A DNA stretch of 64,000 nucleotides from JBEKYD01 sp049509915 (GCA_049509915.1 JBEKZL010000020.1:4273-68272); one strand, 5' to 3'. Shown: positions 25,272 to 35,256, numbered from the stretch's first letter. The notes: generated by a model not told the origin, from the letters alone. Numbers and translations are program-made.

Positions 25272-25895
25272 ATGGCGGGCGCACTCACTACCGAATCTCT
25301 GCGCTGGGCCATCGTGAAGCTGAAAGAGCGGATGGGCGTCTCGGCCGGCGAGTTGAACGAACTCGACGCAGCGCTGGGCGACGGCGACCTGGGAGTGAAC
25401 CTGATGCGTGCGGCCGACCGGCTGGCGGAGGGGCTGCCCAACCTTCCCGACGATATCGGCATGGCGCTGCTGGGGTGCGCGCAGGCCTTCACGCGCGTCT
25501 CGGCGTCGACTTACGGGACATTGCTGGCCACCGGCCTCATGTCGGCGGCCAAGGCGGTGAAGGGCAGAAACGAAGTGCCATGGGCGGAGCTTCCGGCTCT
25601 GCTCGGTGGCGCCATCCAGGCGATGTCCGATCGCGGCAAAGGGCAATTGGGCGATAAGACGGTTCTCGACGCGTTAGAGGCCGCACGGCGCGCCACGGTA
25701 GGCCTCGACGACCCCGCCGCCATGGCGAGCGAGGCCGCACGGGCCATCGCCGGCGCGATCGCGCAATTCCGCGACCTTCCATTTCGACAGGGGCGTGCGC
25801 GGATCTTTGGCGCCAAGGGGATTGGCCGCGACGACCCCGGCATGGTGGCGTTGGCACGCATCGTCGACAGCCTAAGTCCGCGCCCGGATGGTTAG
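25272..25895 (+). CDS. dhaL: Dihydroxyacetone kinase nucleotide-binding subunit DhaL
   Basis: A 207-residue all-helical nucleotide-binding subunit. The Mg-binding aspartates are in ELDAALGDGDLG (D32, D37, D39), followed by RVSASTYGTLLATGL and GQLGDKTVLDAL, both nucleotide-site motifs. The C-terminal lid reads GRARIFGAKGIGRDDPG, somewhat different from the common GRASYLGERS-type loop. It is co-transcribed with dhaK. Without a DhaM partner it is likely to bind exchangeable ATP. Confidence 0.88.
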   Translation: MAGALTTESLRWAIVKLKERMGVSAGELNELDAALGDGDLGVNLMRAADRLAEGLPNLPDDIGMALLGCAQAFTRVSASTYGTLLATGLMSAAKAVKGRNEVPWAELPALLGGAIQAMSDRGKGQLGDKTVLDALEAARRATVGLDDPAAMASEAARAIAGAIAQFRDLPFRQGRARIFGAKGIGRDDPGMVALARIVDSLSPRPDG

Positions 25896-26071
25896 CCGAT
25901 CACGCTTCAGGCGAGGCCACCGCTCCCTTTAGGTACCGGCTTCCATTTGCAAACGTCCGAGGCATTTTCGGACTGTGTTCGGGCATATCCCCGCGGGACG
26001 CCTGTGGACTAAGCGGAGGCGGAAGTCTAGAATGGGAATTCCGCAGGAATCGGGAACCCAGGAGGACCGGG

Positions 26072-27328
26072 ATGATAACGCGTAGGACCCTTTTGCAGAC
26101 GGCCGCGGCGCCGATCGGAGCCGCGTTTGCGCTCCCCTCTCTATCGAAGGCCATTCAGGCCGCAACCACCGCGTACCAGCGGCCTAAGCTGAAGATCACC
26201 GACGTCCGCACGGCCATGGTGGTGGTACACGGACCGCAGGCTCACGTTCGGATCTACACCGATCAGGGGCTGATCGGCCAGGGCGAATCGACCGATGCCG
26301 CCATCGGCACACCGGCGTTGATGGCGAGTTTCAAGCAATTTCTCATCGGCAAGGACCCGTTGAACATCGATGCCATCTGGGAGGCACTGAGGCGAAACGG
26401 CATTTTCGCCGGCGCCCAGGGCGGCCAATATACCACCGCGCTCAGCGGCCTTGAGATTGCCCTTTGGGATCTGGTGGGAAAGGCGCTCGGCCTGCCCATT
26501 TACCAACTGATGGGCGGCAAGTTCCGCGACCGCGTGCGGATGTACTGCGACTCGGACATGCACGATGTGATGGGGGCGGAAGGCGACCGCAAGGTGCCCT
26601 GGATTCAGGAAGCAGGATTCACGGCCGCCAAGATGGACATCGACGATGCGCGCGATCCGGCCCGCTTCGACCGGGTGAACCGGACGGCGAGCAACGGCGA
26701 GATCGACCGCATGGTAAAAGAGGTCCGGCACATTCGTGAGAAACTCCCCGCATCGATCGACCTGGCGGTGGACATGCACGGGTTCTACGACGCGCCGACG
26801 GGCAAACGGGTGGCTCAAGAGCTCGAAAGCTTCCACCTGCTGTGGCTGGAAGAGCCGGTGCCGGCCGAGAACATCGACGCGATGGCGGAGATTCGCCGGT
26901 CGACCAAGACGCCCATCTGCTGCGGCGAAAACCTGTTCATGCGCTGGGGCTATACGGCGCTGCTGGAGAAGCGGGCGGTGGATATCATCATGCCCGATAT
27001 TCAAAAGACCGGCGGGTTGTCGGAATCCCGCAAGATTGCCAACCTGGCGGACGCCTACTATATTCCGTTCGCGCCGCATTGCGTGGTTTCGCCGGTAGGG
27101 ACGATGGCATCGGCGCACGTGTGCGCATCGGTTCCGAATTTTCTGGTCTGCGAATGGCACTGGATCAATCACCCGGACCTGTGGAAGAACTGGGTGAAAG
27201 AAGGGGAAATCATCGAGAAGGGACACATCGCGATTCCGGACCGGCCGGGAATCGGAGTCGAAATGGACGACGAAGTAGCGAAAAAGGCGCAGATGCCCGG
27301 CACGCCGTGGTTTGCGGCGAGCGCATAG
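26072..27328 (+). CDS. Tat-exported mandelate racemase/muconate lactonizing enzyme family protein (galactonate dehydratase-like)
   Basis: A 418-residue enolase-superfamily enzyme with an N-terminal twin-arginine signal (ITRRTLLQTAAAPIGAAFA). Metal ligands are D234 in VDMHGFYD, E260 in WLEEPVP and E286 in CCGENL. The DxH pair D234/H236 and H336 in APHCVVSP match the layout of D-galactonate dehydratases, which abstract the alpha-proton and eliminate water to give a 2-keto-3-deoxy sugar acid. A single Lys (K187) is at the usual KxK position. It has a good ribosome-binding site, CAGGAGGACCGGG. Export of such an enzyme to the periplasm is unusual. It is convergent with the sensor-kinase gene. Confidence 0.82.
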   Translation: MITRRTLLQTAAAPIGAAFALPSLSKAIQAATTAYQRPKLKITDVRTAMVVVHGPQAHVRIYTDQGLIGQGESTDAAIGTPALMASFKQFLIGKDPLNIDAIWEALRRNGIFAGAQGGQYTTALSGLEIALWDLVGKALGLPIYQLMGGKFRDRVRMYCDSDMHDVMGAEGDRKVPWIQEAGFTAAKMDIDDARDPARFDRVNRTASNGEIDRMVKEVRHIREKLPASIDLAVDMHGFYDAPTGKRVAQELESFHLLWLEEPVPAENIDAMAEIRRSTKTPICCGENLFMRWGYTALLEKRAVDIIMPDIQKTGGLSESRKIANLADAYYIPFAPHCVVSPVGTMASAHVCASVPNFLVCEWHWINHPDLWKNWVKEGEIIEKGHIAIPDRPGIGVEMDDEVAKKAQMPGTPWFAASA

Positions 27329-27342
27329 GGTCACGGCGGCTT

Positions 27343-27370
27343 GACAGACGGCAGAAAACGATCGTCTGTC
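27343..27370. terminator. Hairpin between convergent genes
   Basis: GACAGACG (27343-27350) and CGTCTGTC (27363-27370) are perfectly complementary with a 12-base loop, in the 61-base gap between two convergent genes. The position fits a bidirectional terminator, but no T-tract follows on either strand. Confidence 0.4.
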
Positions 27371-27389
27371 CCACTGAGCCTCAGCCTGT

Positions 27390-30374
27390 CTACAACCGGT
27401 GGACCCATTTGGAATTCGCCACCGAGCGGTTCACGGCCACTGTCACGGCGATGTGGGAGCCGGCGCCGGGTTGGCTTTCGACGAGGAACTTGCCGCCCAG
27501 GGTTTCGACGCGTTCGCGCATGCCGGTGATTCCGTAGCGATCGGTGGCGTTCTGCCCCACGGCGAAGCCGCACCCATCATCGCTGATGTCCATGTGCACC
27601 TTGCGGCGGGCGAAGTGAAGCCGCAGGCAGAGCGTGCGGGGGTGGGCATGCCGCACGGCGTTGCGAAGAGCCTCGCGGGCGATGGACAGCAGCTCGGCTT
27701 CGATATGCCCGGGTACCGGGAATGGCGACCCGGAAGGCTCATAGCGAACCGGTATGCCGGTATCCCTCTGGGTCCGCCCGGCCTCTTCGGCCAGTGCGGC
27801 GGCGATTCCGCTGGCGGGAACGGTATGCCGGAGGTCCCAGACGGCGCGCCGCGCCTCGTCCATGGTTTCGCGAACGTGGGTGCGGGCGCGATCGAGAAGG
27901 TCCCGGCTGGTTTCGGGGGAACTGCCGTTGACACAGGAGGCGGCTTCGAGCAAAGCCGATACCCCGGCGCAACCTTGAATCAGGGTGTCGTGCATTTCGC
28001 GCGCCACGCGGTTCCGCTCGAGCAGGATACCCTGATAGCGGGAGCGAATCCGGCGCACGCGGCCGCGGTGGGCGGCCCATGCCAGCGCGCCGGCGAGGAC
28101 CATGGCGCATGCGAGCGACCAGGTGGTCTGGTAGAAATAAGGCCTCCAATACAGACCGAGCGCGGCTTCGGCGGTGCTGCCGGGAGTTTCCATGTCGAAG
28201 GCCATCACGCGGAAACGATAGCGGCCCGGCGGAAGGTTGGTGTAATAAGCGGCGCGGCGGCTCCCGGCCTCCGTCCAGTCGCGGTCGAAGCCCTCGAGCA
28301 GGTACTTGAAGCGGATTCTGGCCTGCGCTTTGAGCCGGACGGCGGTGTAGTGGATTTCCAACTTACCCTCCCCAGGCCCGAGGTTCAGGTTCCCGGATCC
28401 AGGGACGTCTTGCCCATCCGCCACCACGCGCTCGATCGCCACTGGAGGCGCTGGGGCCGAGCGGGGACCATCCGGGGTGACCCGGACCGGGCCCTTGCTG
28501 CCGGCAAACCAGATTTCCCCCTTCGAGGTAATGCATCCGGCCGGCTGAATTCCGCCATTTAATTGGCTGCTCTCCATGGTGTCGGAGATATCGTAGAAAG
28601 TCACGGCGGGGTGGTACGGCGGAGAGTCCGCCGACCGGTCCAGCTCGCTCCTCGGGACGGAAGAAATGTAAGTCGGGCCGCTCATCCAAAGGTCGCCGCG
28701 GGCATCCTCCAGGATTTGCGAAATGCTGTTGCTGGCAAGTCCTTCACGGGTAGTGAAATGACTGAGCCTGGCGTTCTTCCAGCGATACAGGCCGCCGGCC
28801 CGGGTGCCGAACCATAGGCCGCCATCGGAGTCTTCATGAATGGTCCAGATCTTTTCGCCCGCCAGCAGCCTGACCGGGGCATCGTTCACGAATGCGCCGG
28901 CGCGCATGTGGCTGGGACCCCGTTCGGTTCCCACCCATAAGTCGCCGTTGTGGTCGATCAACAGGGTCCTGACGCTGCCATAGGCCAGGCCGTTGCGGGT
29001 ATGAAAACTGGTGAAGCCGTTGGGACTCCAGCGGCTCAGGCCGCTGTCCGTCCCGATCCAGATGCCACCCGTCGAATCTTCGGCAAACGCCCGCACGAAA
29101 TCGTTGATCAGACCGTTCTCCATGGTGTAACGGAATACGCGGTTGCCTCGAATGCGAACGGCGCCGGTCTTTGTCCCGAGCCAAAGAGTACCCTGGCTGT
29201 CGCGAAATACATTCCGTACGGAAACGCCGGCGAGCGACGGCAGCGCTGCCGGAACGATGGCGCGGCCGTCGGAGTGGTACAGATGCGGACCGGCGATCCA
29301 GATACTGCCGTCGCGGTCGGCGTAAACGGTTCCGACAACGGAATCGAGAGAATCGGGAAAGGGCAACATGGCGATCGGGGTCTGGCTGAAGCGGACCAGC
29401 CCGGCATGGGTTCCGACCCAGAGATTCCGTTCCTCATCCTCATAGAGCGCCAGCACGACATTGCTGGGCAGCACGGCGGGCGAGGTCTGGCGCGAGAAGG
29501 CGCCGTCGCGATAACGAATCAACCCGCCGCCGACGGTGGCGGCCCACAGCCCACCGTCGCGGCTCTCGCGCAGCGCCTGGACGGTAGTTTCGATACCATC
29601 GATCTTCTTGGAGACAAACCCAACCCCGGAAGGGGTGCGAGTCAAACGCTGCAGGCCCGCGACGGTCCCCACCCAGGTGGTCCCGTCGCTCGCTTCCAGC
29701 ACGGATCGGACAGTATTCTCGCCCAGTCCGCCGGGAAAATGGATCAAGGCTGCCTTACCGCCCGAAAGGCGAATCAGGCGTTCTCCACCGACCCAAAGGC
29801 CGCCTTCGCGATCCTCCCGGATCGTATGTACGGCGATGGATCGTATGCCCGATTGGCCGTCCACGCGAACCAGCCGGCCGCCGCGAATCCGGAAGAGTCC
29901 ACGGTCCGTACCGACCCACACCGTTCCCTGGCTGTCTTCGAAAACGACGCGGACAAACGGGTTGGTAAGTCCCTCCTTTTCGGAAAAGCTTTGGAAAAAG
30001 CCGTCCTTGTACCGCACCAGGCCGGCCCCCTCCGTGCCGATCCACAATGCACCATCGCTGGCTGCCAACAACGTATAAACACTGTTCTCTCCAAGGGCGG
30101 GAGTACTCTCGCGATCAAAGACGGTGAAATGAACCCCGTCGAACCGCACCAGCCCGCCGGTGGTGCCGATCCAAAGGTAGTGATCCCTGGTTTGCGCCAG
30201 CGCCTGGACGGTGTTTTCCGGCAGCCCGTCCGCGCTCTGCCACACGCGACGGCCATAACCGTCGAGAGTGCTTTGCGGCGGCGCGAGAGCCAATGCTGCC
30301 GAAACCAGGGTCGCACCCAGCAATACGCCGCGAATGGTCTGAGCCGCTACCATGCCGCTACCCGAAGCACTCAT
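27390..30374 (-). CDS. Sensor histidine kinase with Reg_prop propeller and Y_Y_Y domain
   Basis: A 994-residue membrane sensor. After an N-terminal hydrophobic signal come about a dozen two-component-regulator propeller repeats (DSQGTVWVGTDRGL, EDREGGLWVGGERL, EDSTGGIWIGTDSGL and similar), then a Y_Y_Y domain (FKYLLEGFDRDWTEAGSRRAAYYTNLPPG region), one membrane span (TTWSLACAMVLAGALAWAA) and a HisKA_3/HATPase kinase with phospho-His H795 in REMHDTL, N-box N905 in EALRNAVRHAHP and a GCGF G-box. It is the NarX/LuxR-partner type. It is the last gene of a five-gene minus-strand cluster of glycosidases and transporters, and its likely partner is the response regulator at 38189. Confidence 0.88.
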   Translation of the reverse strand: MSASGSGMVAAQTIRGVLLGATLVSAALALAPPQSTLDGYGRRVWQSADGLPENTVQALAQTRDHYLWIGTTGGLVRFDGVHFTVFDRESTPALGENSVYTLLAASDGALWIGTEGAGLVRYKDGFFQSFSEKEGLTNPFVRVVFEDSQGTVWVGTDRGLFRIRGGRLVRVDGQSGIRSIAVHTIREDREGGLWVGGERLIRLSGGKAALIHFPGGLGENTVRSVLEASDGTTWVGTVAGLQRLTRTPSGVGFVSKKIDGIETTVQALRESRDGGLWAATVGGGLIRYRDGAFSRQTSPAVLPSNVVLALYEDEERNLWVGTHAGLVRFSQTPIAMLPFPDSLDSVVGTVYADRDGSIWIAGPHLYHSDGRAIVPAALPSLAGVSVRNVFRDSQGTLWLGTKTGAVRIRGNRVFRYTMENGLINDFVRAFAEDSTGGIWIGTDSGLSRWSPNGFTSFHTRNGLAYGSVRTLLIDHNGDLWVGTERGPSHMRAGAFVNDAPVRLLAGEKIWTIHEDSDGGLWFGTRAGGLYRWKNARLSHFTTREGLASNSISQILEDARGDLWMSGPTYISSVPRSELDRSADSPPYHPAVTFYDISDTMESSQLNGGIQPAGCITSKGEIWFAGSKGPVRVTPDGPRSAPAPPVAIERVVADGQDVPGSGNLNLGPGEGKLEIHYTAVRLKAQARIRFKYLLEGFDRDWTEAGSRRAAYYTNLPPGRYRFRVMAFDMETPGSTAEAALGLYWRPYFYQTTWSLACAMVLAGALAWAAHRGRVRRIRSRYQGILLERNRVAREMHDTLIQGCAGVSALLEAASCVNGSSPETSRDLLDRARTHVRETMDEARRAVWDLRHTVPASGIAAALAEEAGRTQRDTGIPVRYEPSGSPFPVPGHIEAELLSIAREALRNAVRHAHPRTLCLRLHFARRKVHMDISDDGCGFAVGQNATDRYGITGMRERVETLGGKFLVESQPGAGSHIAVTVAVNRSVANSKWVHRL

Positions 30375-30434
30375 TGTAATCAGCTTCGGGCTTAACCGAG
30401 CTGGGGAAATCCGTTCCCGCGGGGATCGCCAGCC

Positions 30435-32963
30435 TCACGCCCTCGTGACTATGGTCAGCGTTGCCGGCTTGAGGCCGGGAGAAGTGGCAGTGATGCGAAT
30501 CTGGCCGGCGGCGGCGACCGATTGCACCATCGCCAGGCACATGCCGTGAAAGGCCTTGCCGATCTTGCCTTTGAAATCCGCTGCCATATCGGCCATATTG
30601 CCGTTGTCCACGCCGATCAGGCGGCCTTCGCCCTGGACCGCGAAGGCGATCGGGTTGTCGGCATCGGGGTGCAAACGGCCCTGGGCGTCCAACACCTTCA
30701 CGATGACGTGGGCCATGTCGCGGCGGTCGGCGCGGATGGTGTCGCGATCCACGGAAAGGGCGATGGCGGCAGGGTCGCCCGTGGTCGAGATCTCGCTCTC
30801 CACGGCAACCGTTCCACCCTTCATCCCGACCGCCTTCAGAGTACCAGGCTCGTAGGGCACATCCCAGGAAAGATGCAGATCGTTGGTGGTGCGGGCGGCC
30901 CCGGAGGGCACCGGGGCCGATTGGCCGTAGCGGCCCTGCATGCCGTAGCGCGGAAACGCGTAGCCTTTGATGCCCACGGACTTGCCATTGAGAAACAACT
31001 CGACGCTGTCGCAATTGGTGTAACAAGAGACTGGCAGGAAGGCACCTTCATGGCCCTTCCAGTTCCAGTGCGGGGAGAGGTGCAGCACCGGTTTTTCAGT
31101 CCACTGACTCTGGTAGAAGTAGTAGCCGTCCTTGGGGAAACCGCAACTGTCGATGCACCCCGCACCGGAGCCTCTGGACGCGCCGAAAGCCTCGCCGAGG
31201 TAGTCGATGCCGGTCCACATGAAATCGCCGGCGACGTAATCGTGGGTGCGCACGAACTTCCAGAGCTGTTCGGTATCGAGGGAGAAGCCGCCCATGCCGC
31301 CTCTGCGTCTGGGGCCGGCCGCGGCCTGCGCCGGGGATGGCGGGAAAATGGCGCTATAGTCGCCGCGTTGCCCGCCCATGCCGCTGCTTTCGGTTCCGAT
31401 CATCCGCCAATTGGGATGAGCGGCTTTGTCGAGGCTATAGTACAACTCGCGGTGCTCGCGCCAACGGTCGGCGTAGTTGTATCCCACAATATCGAGCGTG
31501 CTCAGAAACTCCGCCGGCGTCGCCTTGGGTTCGGCGGCAATGTTGTCGCAGGCGGCCGTGACCGGGCGGGTGGGGTCTTCGCGATGGAAGATGGCCAGCA
31601 GTTCCCGCAGAATCTCCAGGCCGTGCTCGGTGAGCTGGTCGGGGACTTCGTTGCCGCAACTCCACAGCACCACGGAAGGATGATTGCGGTCGCGGCGGAC
31701 GAAATCGGTCACGTCGCGCTCGTGCCACTCGTCGAAGAGCCTAGAATAGCCGTTGCCGCGCACTTGGCCTTTGCCGGCCCTCCATTCGTCGAAGGACTCG
31801 TCCATGACCAGGAAGCCCATGCGGTCGCAGAGATCCAGAAACTCGGGCGCGGGCGGATTGTGGCTGGTGCGGATGGCATTGCAGCCCATCTCCCGCAGGA
31901 TCTCGAACCGCCGCTCCCAGACGCGCTCCGGGACGGCCGCGCCCACGGCGCCGGCATCGTGGTGCAGGCAGACTCCGTTCAGTTTGACGTGCTCGCCATT
32001 CAGCAGGAAGCCGCGATCGGCATCGAATATGGCCTCGCGAATGCCGACCGGGGTGTCGTACTCGTCCACCGTTTGTTGGCCGACGCGGACAGTGCTGCGC
32101 ACTTTGTAAAGATAAGGGGTCGAGACGCTCCACAGGGCGGGTTTCTCGACGACAAGGGACTGCTCGAACTGGTATTGGGCGTTGGGCCCGATCTCCCCAG
32201 GCGCCTCCGCGGTTTGGAGTACTTTGCCCTCGCCATCGACCAGCGCCGTGACCAGAGTGCAATTCACGGCCGCCGCTTTGGTGTTGCGCACTCGAGTCTC
32301 GACGTGGATGGTTGCGGCTTCCTTGGCAACCCGGGGGGTGGTGACAAACGTTCCCCACTGGACCACGTGGACGGGATTAACCGCCAGCAGCCAGGTGTGC
32401 CGGTAAATGCCCGAACCCGAGTACCAGCGCGAGCCGGGCTGCGGGGAGTTATCCACTTTCACGGCGACCACGTTCTCACCGGCGTTCAAGTGAGGCGTGA
32501 GGTCGTAGGCGAAGCTGATATAGCCGTAGGGCCGCTTGCCGAGATAATGCCCGTTGATCCACACTTCACCATTCTGGTAGACGCCATCGAACTCGATGGA
32601 CACCTTGCGGTCCTGGTACGATGCCGGGAGGCGAAAGCGCTTCCGATACCAGCCGATGCCGGTGGGGGCGTAACCACCCGAGCCGGCGCTGAGCTCGTTC
32701 TGCGAGAAGGGGCCTTCCACGCTCCAGTCGTGCGGCAGGTCGAGGCCGCGCCAGGATGCGTCGGCAAATCCGGGTTCCTGGGCTCCGGGCGCGTCGCCCT
32801 TGAAGAATTTCCAGCCGAAGTCGAAGCTATCGCGGATACGCGCTTGCGGCTGCGGCGTTTGGGCCAGCAACTGGCTGGCGGAGTCGAGCGCCGAAACCAG
32901 GGCCGCTCCTCCCAACGCCCGGCCCAGCAAGCCGCGGCGCGTCATCGCATCGTTCGAATTCAT
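30435..32963 (-). CDS. Tat-exported GH2 beta-galactosidase-like enzyme
   Basis: An 842-residue glycoside hydrolase family 2 enzyme: sugar-binding jelly-roll, immunoglobulin-like domain, TIM barrel and further C-terminal beta domains. The acid/base Glu is E439 in VVLWSCGNEV and the nucleophile is E525 in MIGTESSG. A Tat signal (MTRRGLLGRALGGAALVSAL) is near the start. I chose the ATG at 32963, preceded by AAGGGG nine bases away, over an earlier one at 33011. Beta-galactosidase is the most likely activity; beta-glucuronidase or beta-mannosidase within GH2 is possible. It is between the GH5-like gene and the sensor kinase, same strand. Confidence 0.85.
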   Translation of the reverse strand: MNSNDAMTRRGLLGRALGGAALVSALDSASQLLAQTPQPQARIRDSFDFGWKFFKGDAPGAQEPGFADASWRGLDLPHDWSVEGPFSQNELSAGSGGYAPTGIGWYRKRFRLPASYQDRKVSIEFDGVYQNGEVWINGHYLGKRPYGYISFAYDLTPHLNAGENVVAVKVDNSPQPGSRWYSGSGIYRHTWLLAVNPVHVVQWGTFVTTPRVAKEAATIHVETRVRNTKAAAVNCTLVTALVDGEGKVLQTAEAPGEIGPNAQYQFEQSLVVEKPALWSVSTPYLYKVRSTVRVGQQTVDEYDTPVGIREAIFDADRGFLLNGEHVKLNGVCLHHDAGAVGAAVPERVWERRFEILREMGCNAIRTSHNPPAPEFLDLCDRMGFLVMDESFDEWRAGKGQVRGNGYSRLFDEWHERDVTDFVRRDRNHPSVVLWSCGNEVPDQLTEHGLEILRELLAIFHREDPTRPVTAACDNIAAEPKATPAEFLSTLDIVGYNYADRWREHRELYYSLDKAAHPNWRMIGTESSGMGGQRGDYSAIFPPSPAQAAAGPRRRGGMGGFSLDTEQLWKFVRTHDYVAGDFMWTGIDYLGEAFGASRGSGAGCIDSCGFPKDGYYFYQSQWTEKPVLHLSPHWNWKGHEGAFLPVSCYTNCDSVELFLNGKSVGIKGYAFPRYGMQGRYGQSAPVPSGAARTTNDLHLSWDVPYEPGTLKAVGMKGGTVAVESEISTTGDPAAIALSVDRDTIRADRRDMAHVIVKVLDAQGRLHPDADNPIAFAVQGEGRLIGVDNGNMADMAADFKGKIGKAFHGMCLAMVQSVAAAGQIRITATSPGLKPATLTIVTRA

Positions 32964-33056
32964 GCAAATTTCCCCTTGGTAACTTCCGGAATTCATGGTG
33001 GACAGCTTCATAAGTTCGCTAACCCGTTTCCGGGCGGCCCGGCTTCGCGCGTTTCC

Positions 33057-33084
33057 GAGCCGCGACCGCTAGGGAACGGTTGCC
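33057..33084. repeat. Dispersed CCGC repeat, copy B
   Basis: GAGCCGCGACCGCTAGGGAA and the following ACGGTTGCC form a copy of the dispersed repeat found at 19628, 35260, 53376 and 59750, in the 157-base gap upstream of the GH2 gene. Here it is in the reverse orientation relative to copy A. Confidence 0.55.
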
Positions 33085-33120
33085 TGATATGTGGCCGTAA
33101 TTTCGAAATGGAGTACGTAG

Positions 33121-35256
33121 TCATCGGCGCACGGAAACCAGATACCAGATAGTGGGCGGGTCGCCAATCGGGAACGCCCAGCCCTCGGCCGTCTGCTTGG
33201 CCGGAACGGCTTCGCCTTGCGGTTTGCCGGAGCCATCGAGAGCGGCGACGCTCATCGTGTTGGCCGGTTCGATATGGCGTAGGGTCAGAGTGCCCGTGAT
33301 CGGCTCGATCAGCGATGGCGAGCCGCCCTGGTTCTGAAGCTTGGTATGCTCCTGGTTCCACTCCATGCCGGTATTGGCGACGCGCGAGCCCGCCGTGAGG
33401 AGCATCTTGTCCGACCGCGCCAAGGGCTTTCCATCCAGGGAAGTGAGCACGATGGCGCCGAAGTTATTGGCGACGTCGGCGGCGAGATTCTTCAATACTT
33501 TGCGGTTGGCCTTGAGGAAGCCGACGAGCGCCTGGGTCCGCTCGGTTTCCACCGTGACCAGGCCGGACTTCCCGGCCGAGGTATACCAGGACAGTTCCTT
33601 CGTGTCGGAGACGATCGGGTTCGTCCCGGCGGCCGCGAGCGCGACGGTGGGCTCGCCGTCCAGAGACTGAATGCGAACGGCATGTTCGAGCGGGAGGGCG
33701 AGCGGGAAGCCGGGCGTAAAGTAAGGCTGTTCGGTGCGCGGCAACCGCCGGCTCTCGATCACCTGCTGGTTGGAGTAAGTCCGGGCGACGGTTTGTTGGG
33801 CGGGCCGCACGTCGCCGCGCAGGAACGTCAACGCGCCGGCCGCCATCTGGGTCATGCGCACCGGATCGAGCGAGACATCGAACGGATCGCCCACGTAGGG
33901 CTTCCAATCGGCAGCGAGCTTAGGCTCGAAGGTGTATACCACGATGGCGTCCCAGTCCTGGAAGCTGCCGTAGGCGGCCAGGATCGGAATCCCCTCGCTG
34001 GCCCATTCGTTGGGAAAGGGGTGATTGGTTTCGCTGACAGTGTAAGGTTTACCGGCGAAAGCGGTGCGGGAGAGTTGGACGACGGTGGAGTGGAGCGGGT
34101 CGTCGACCATGGGAGTATTGAGGGGAGGAGGCGAACCGGGGTGTTCCCAATAGACGTGACCGTCCAGAATATCCAGCTTCGAAAGCGAAGCCAGCATCGG
34201 ATAAGGACTGCTGCTGTGGCCGTGATCGGCCGTCCCGGTAATGGGGACCTTCACGCCGAGCGTGTTCTTCAGATAGCCGCTCATATCGACATAGAACTTA
34301 CTTTCCGTGTCGATGTAGAAAGCCATCTCGGCTTCATAGCGCTGGTTGGGCGCCGCGGCCGCCTCCCGGTTTGTCAGACGAGGGACGGGCGCGCCTTCCG
34401 GAACCGACGCCAGATGGCGCAGTCCGCTTAACTGTTCGGAACTACGATTCCGTTGAAGCCAGGCGTTATAGAGGCCCGTCAGCTCGTCGTCGTAGTAAGG
34501 TGTGAGCGGGTGAAAACCGAGATACAAACCGTTCTCGTTCACTATCTCTACAATCGCAATGGCTGTTTCGTCGCGATACGCAGTCTTGGTGTAGGGATTG
34601 ACGTGAGTCAGCAGTCGCTGGGCGTACTCTTTTTCGAGCTCGATGAGGCGCGAGTCGTAAAGTGTAAGACCTTTACCCCACTGGATCTTATCGTAATCGC
34701 GAACGCCGTCGCCCGCCTTGTAAGAGCGGCCTACGTTGAGGTTGAGATCGACGTAGATGCCGCGCTTCTTGAGCTCCGAGATCTCGAAATCGAGCCGGTC
34801 GAGTTGGCGGGGATCGAAAGAGCGGCTGTCGTTACCAGTGGAATCGACAATGCCGCGCGGGGAGGGGAGGTCGAGGAAATGCAAGCGGACCAGGTTGATG
34901 CCGTAGCGCGCCAGCGTTGCGGCCCACATTCCGGCGTCCTCCTTAGGCGGGATCTCAACTGAACCACGGCTCCAGTCGGTGAAATGGACGCCCCAAAAGC
35001 GGATGCGGCTGCCATCGGGCTTGACGAAGTGACCGTTCTGGATGCGGATGAAGCCGGCGTTACCGGCGGGCGGGTCGAGCAGGAAGGAGACGTCCATCGC
35101 CGCCGGGCCAGCGGCCCGATGGTCCATCGTGAACGGCCGAAGCAGGCCGTCGTCCCATTGCGCCCATAGCCCGGCAGGGTAAACTAGCACCAGAGAGAGA
35201 ATAAGTCCGATGGGCCGGTTCGAAATTAGCTCCGTGGGTAACCTGAGTATTCGCAT
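33121..35256 (-). CDS. Secreted GH5-like (cellulase-fold) glycoside hydrolase
   Basis: A 711-residue secreted protein with a signal peptide (hydrophobic stretch about 16-32, cleavage near GLWAQ). The N-terminal barrel region has RIRFWGVHFTDW, INLVRLHFLDLPS and the acid/base Glu E241 in VEIVNENGL. The likely nucleophile is E409 in YTVSETNHPFP. A beta-rich C-terminal region ends the protein. This is the clan GH-A arrangement seen in GH5 and related families; the substrate is not assignable. I chose the ATG at 35256; a TTG at 35295 also opens the frame, but the extra codons (SREGAVAE) come from a dispersed repeat. Confidence 0.72.
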   Translation of the reverse strand: MRILRLPTELISNRPIGLILSLVLVYPAGLWAQWDDGLLRPFTMDHRAAGPAAMDVSFLLDPPAGNAGFIRIQNGHFVKPDGSRIRFWGVHFTDWSRGSVEIPPKEDAGMWAATLARYGINLVRLHFLDLPSPRGIVDSTGNDSRSFDPRQLDRLDFEISELKKRGIYVDLNLNVGRSYKAGDGVRDYDKIQWGKGLTLYDSRLIELEKEYAQRLLTHVNPYTKTAYRDETAIAIVEIVNENGLYLGFHPLTPYYDDELTGLYNAWLQRNRSSEQLSGLRHLASVPEGAPVPRLTNREAAAAPNQRYEAEMAFYIDTESKFYVDMSGYLKNTLGVKVPITGTADHGHSSSPYPMLASLSKLDILDGHVYWEHPGSPPPLNTPMVDDPLHSTVVQLSRTAFAGKPYTVSETNHPFPNEWASEGIPILAAYGSFQDWDAIVVYTFEPKLAADWKPYVGDPFDVSLDPVRMTQMAAGALTFLRGDVRPAQQTVARTYSNQQVIESRRLPRTEQPYFTPGFPLALPLEHAVRIQSLDGEPTVALAAAGTNPIVSDTKELSWYTSAGKSGLVTVETERTQALVGFLKANRKVLKNLAADVANNFGAIVLTSLDGKPLARSDKMLLTAGSRVANTGMEWNQEHTKLQNQGGSPSLIEPITGTLTLRHIEPANTMSVAALDGSGKPQGEAVPAKQTAEGWAFPIGDPPTIWYLVSVRR

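Noticed and set aside
30522..33152. Long plus-strand frame of about 876 codons opposite the GH2 gene
   Set aside because: Same antisense effect; the GH2 enzyme with intact E439 and E525 explains the region.
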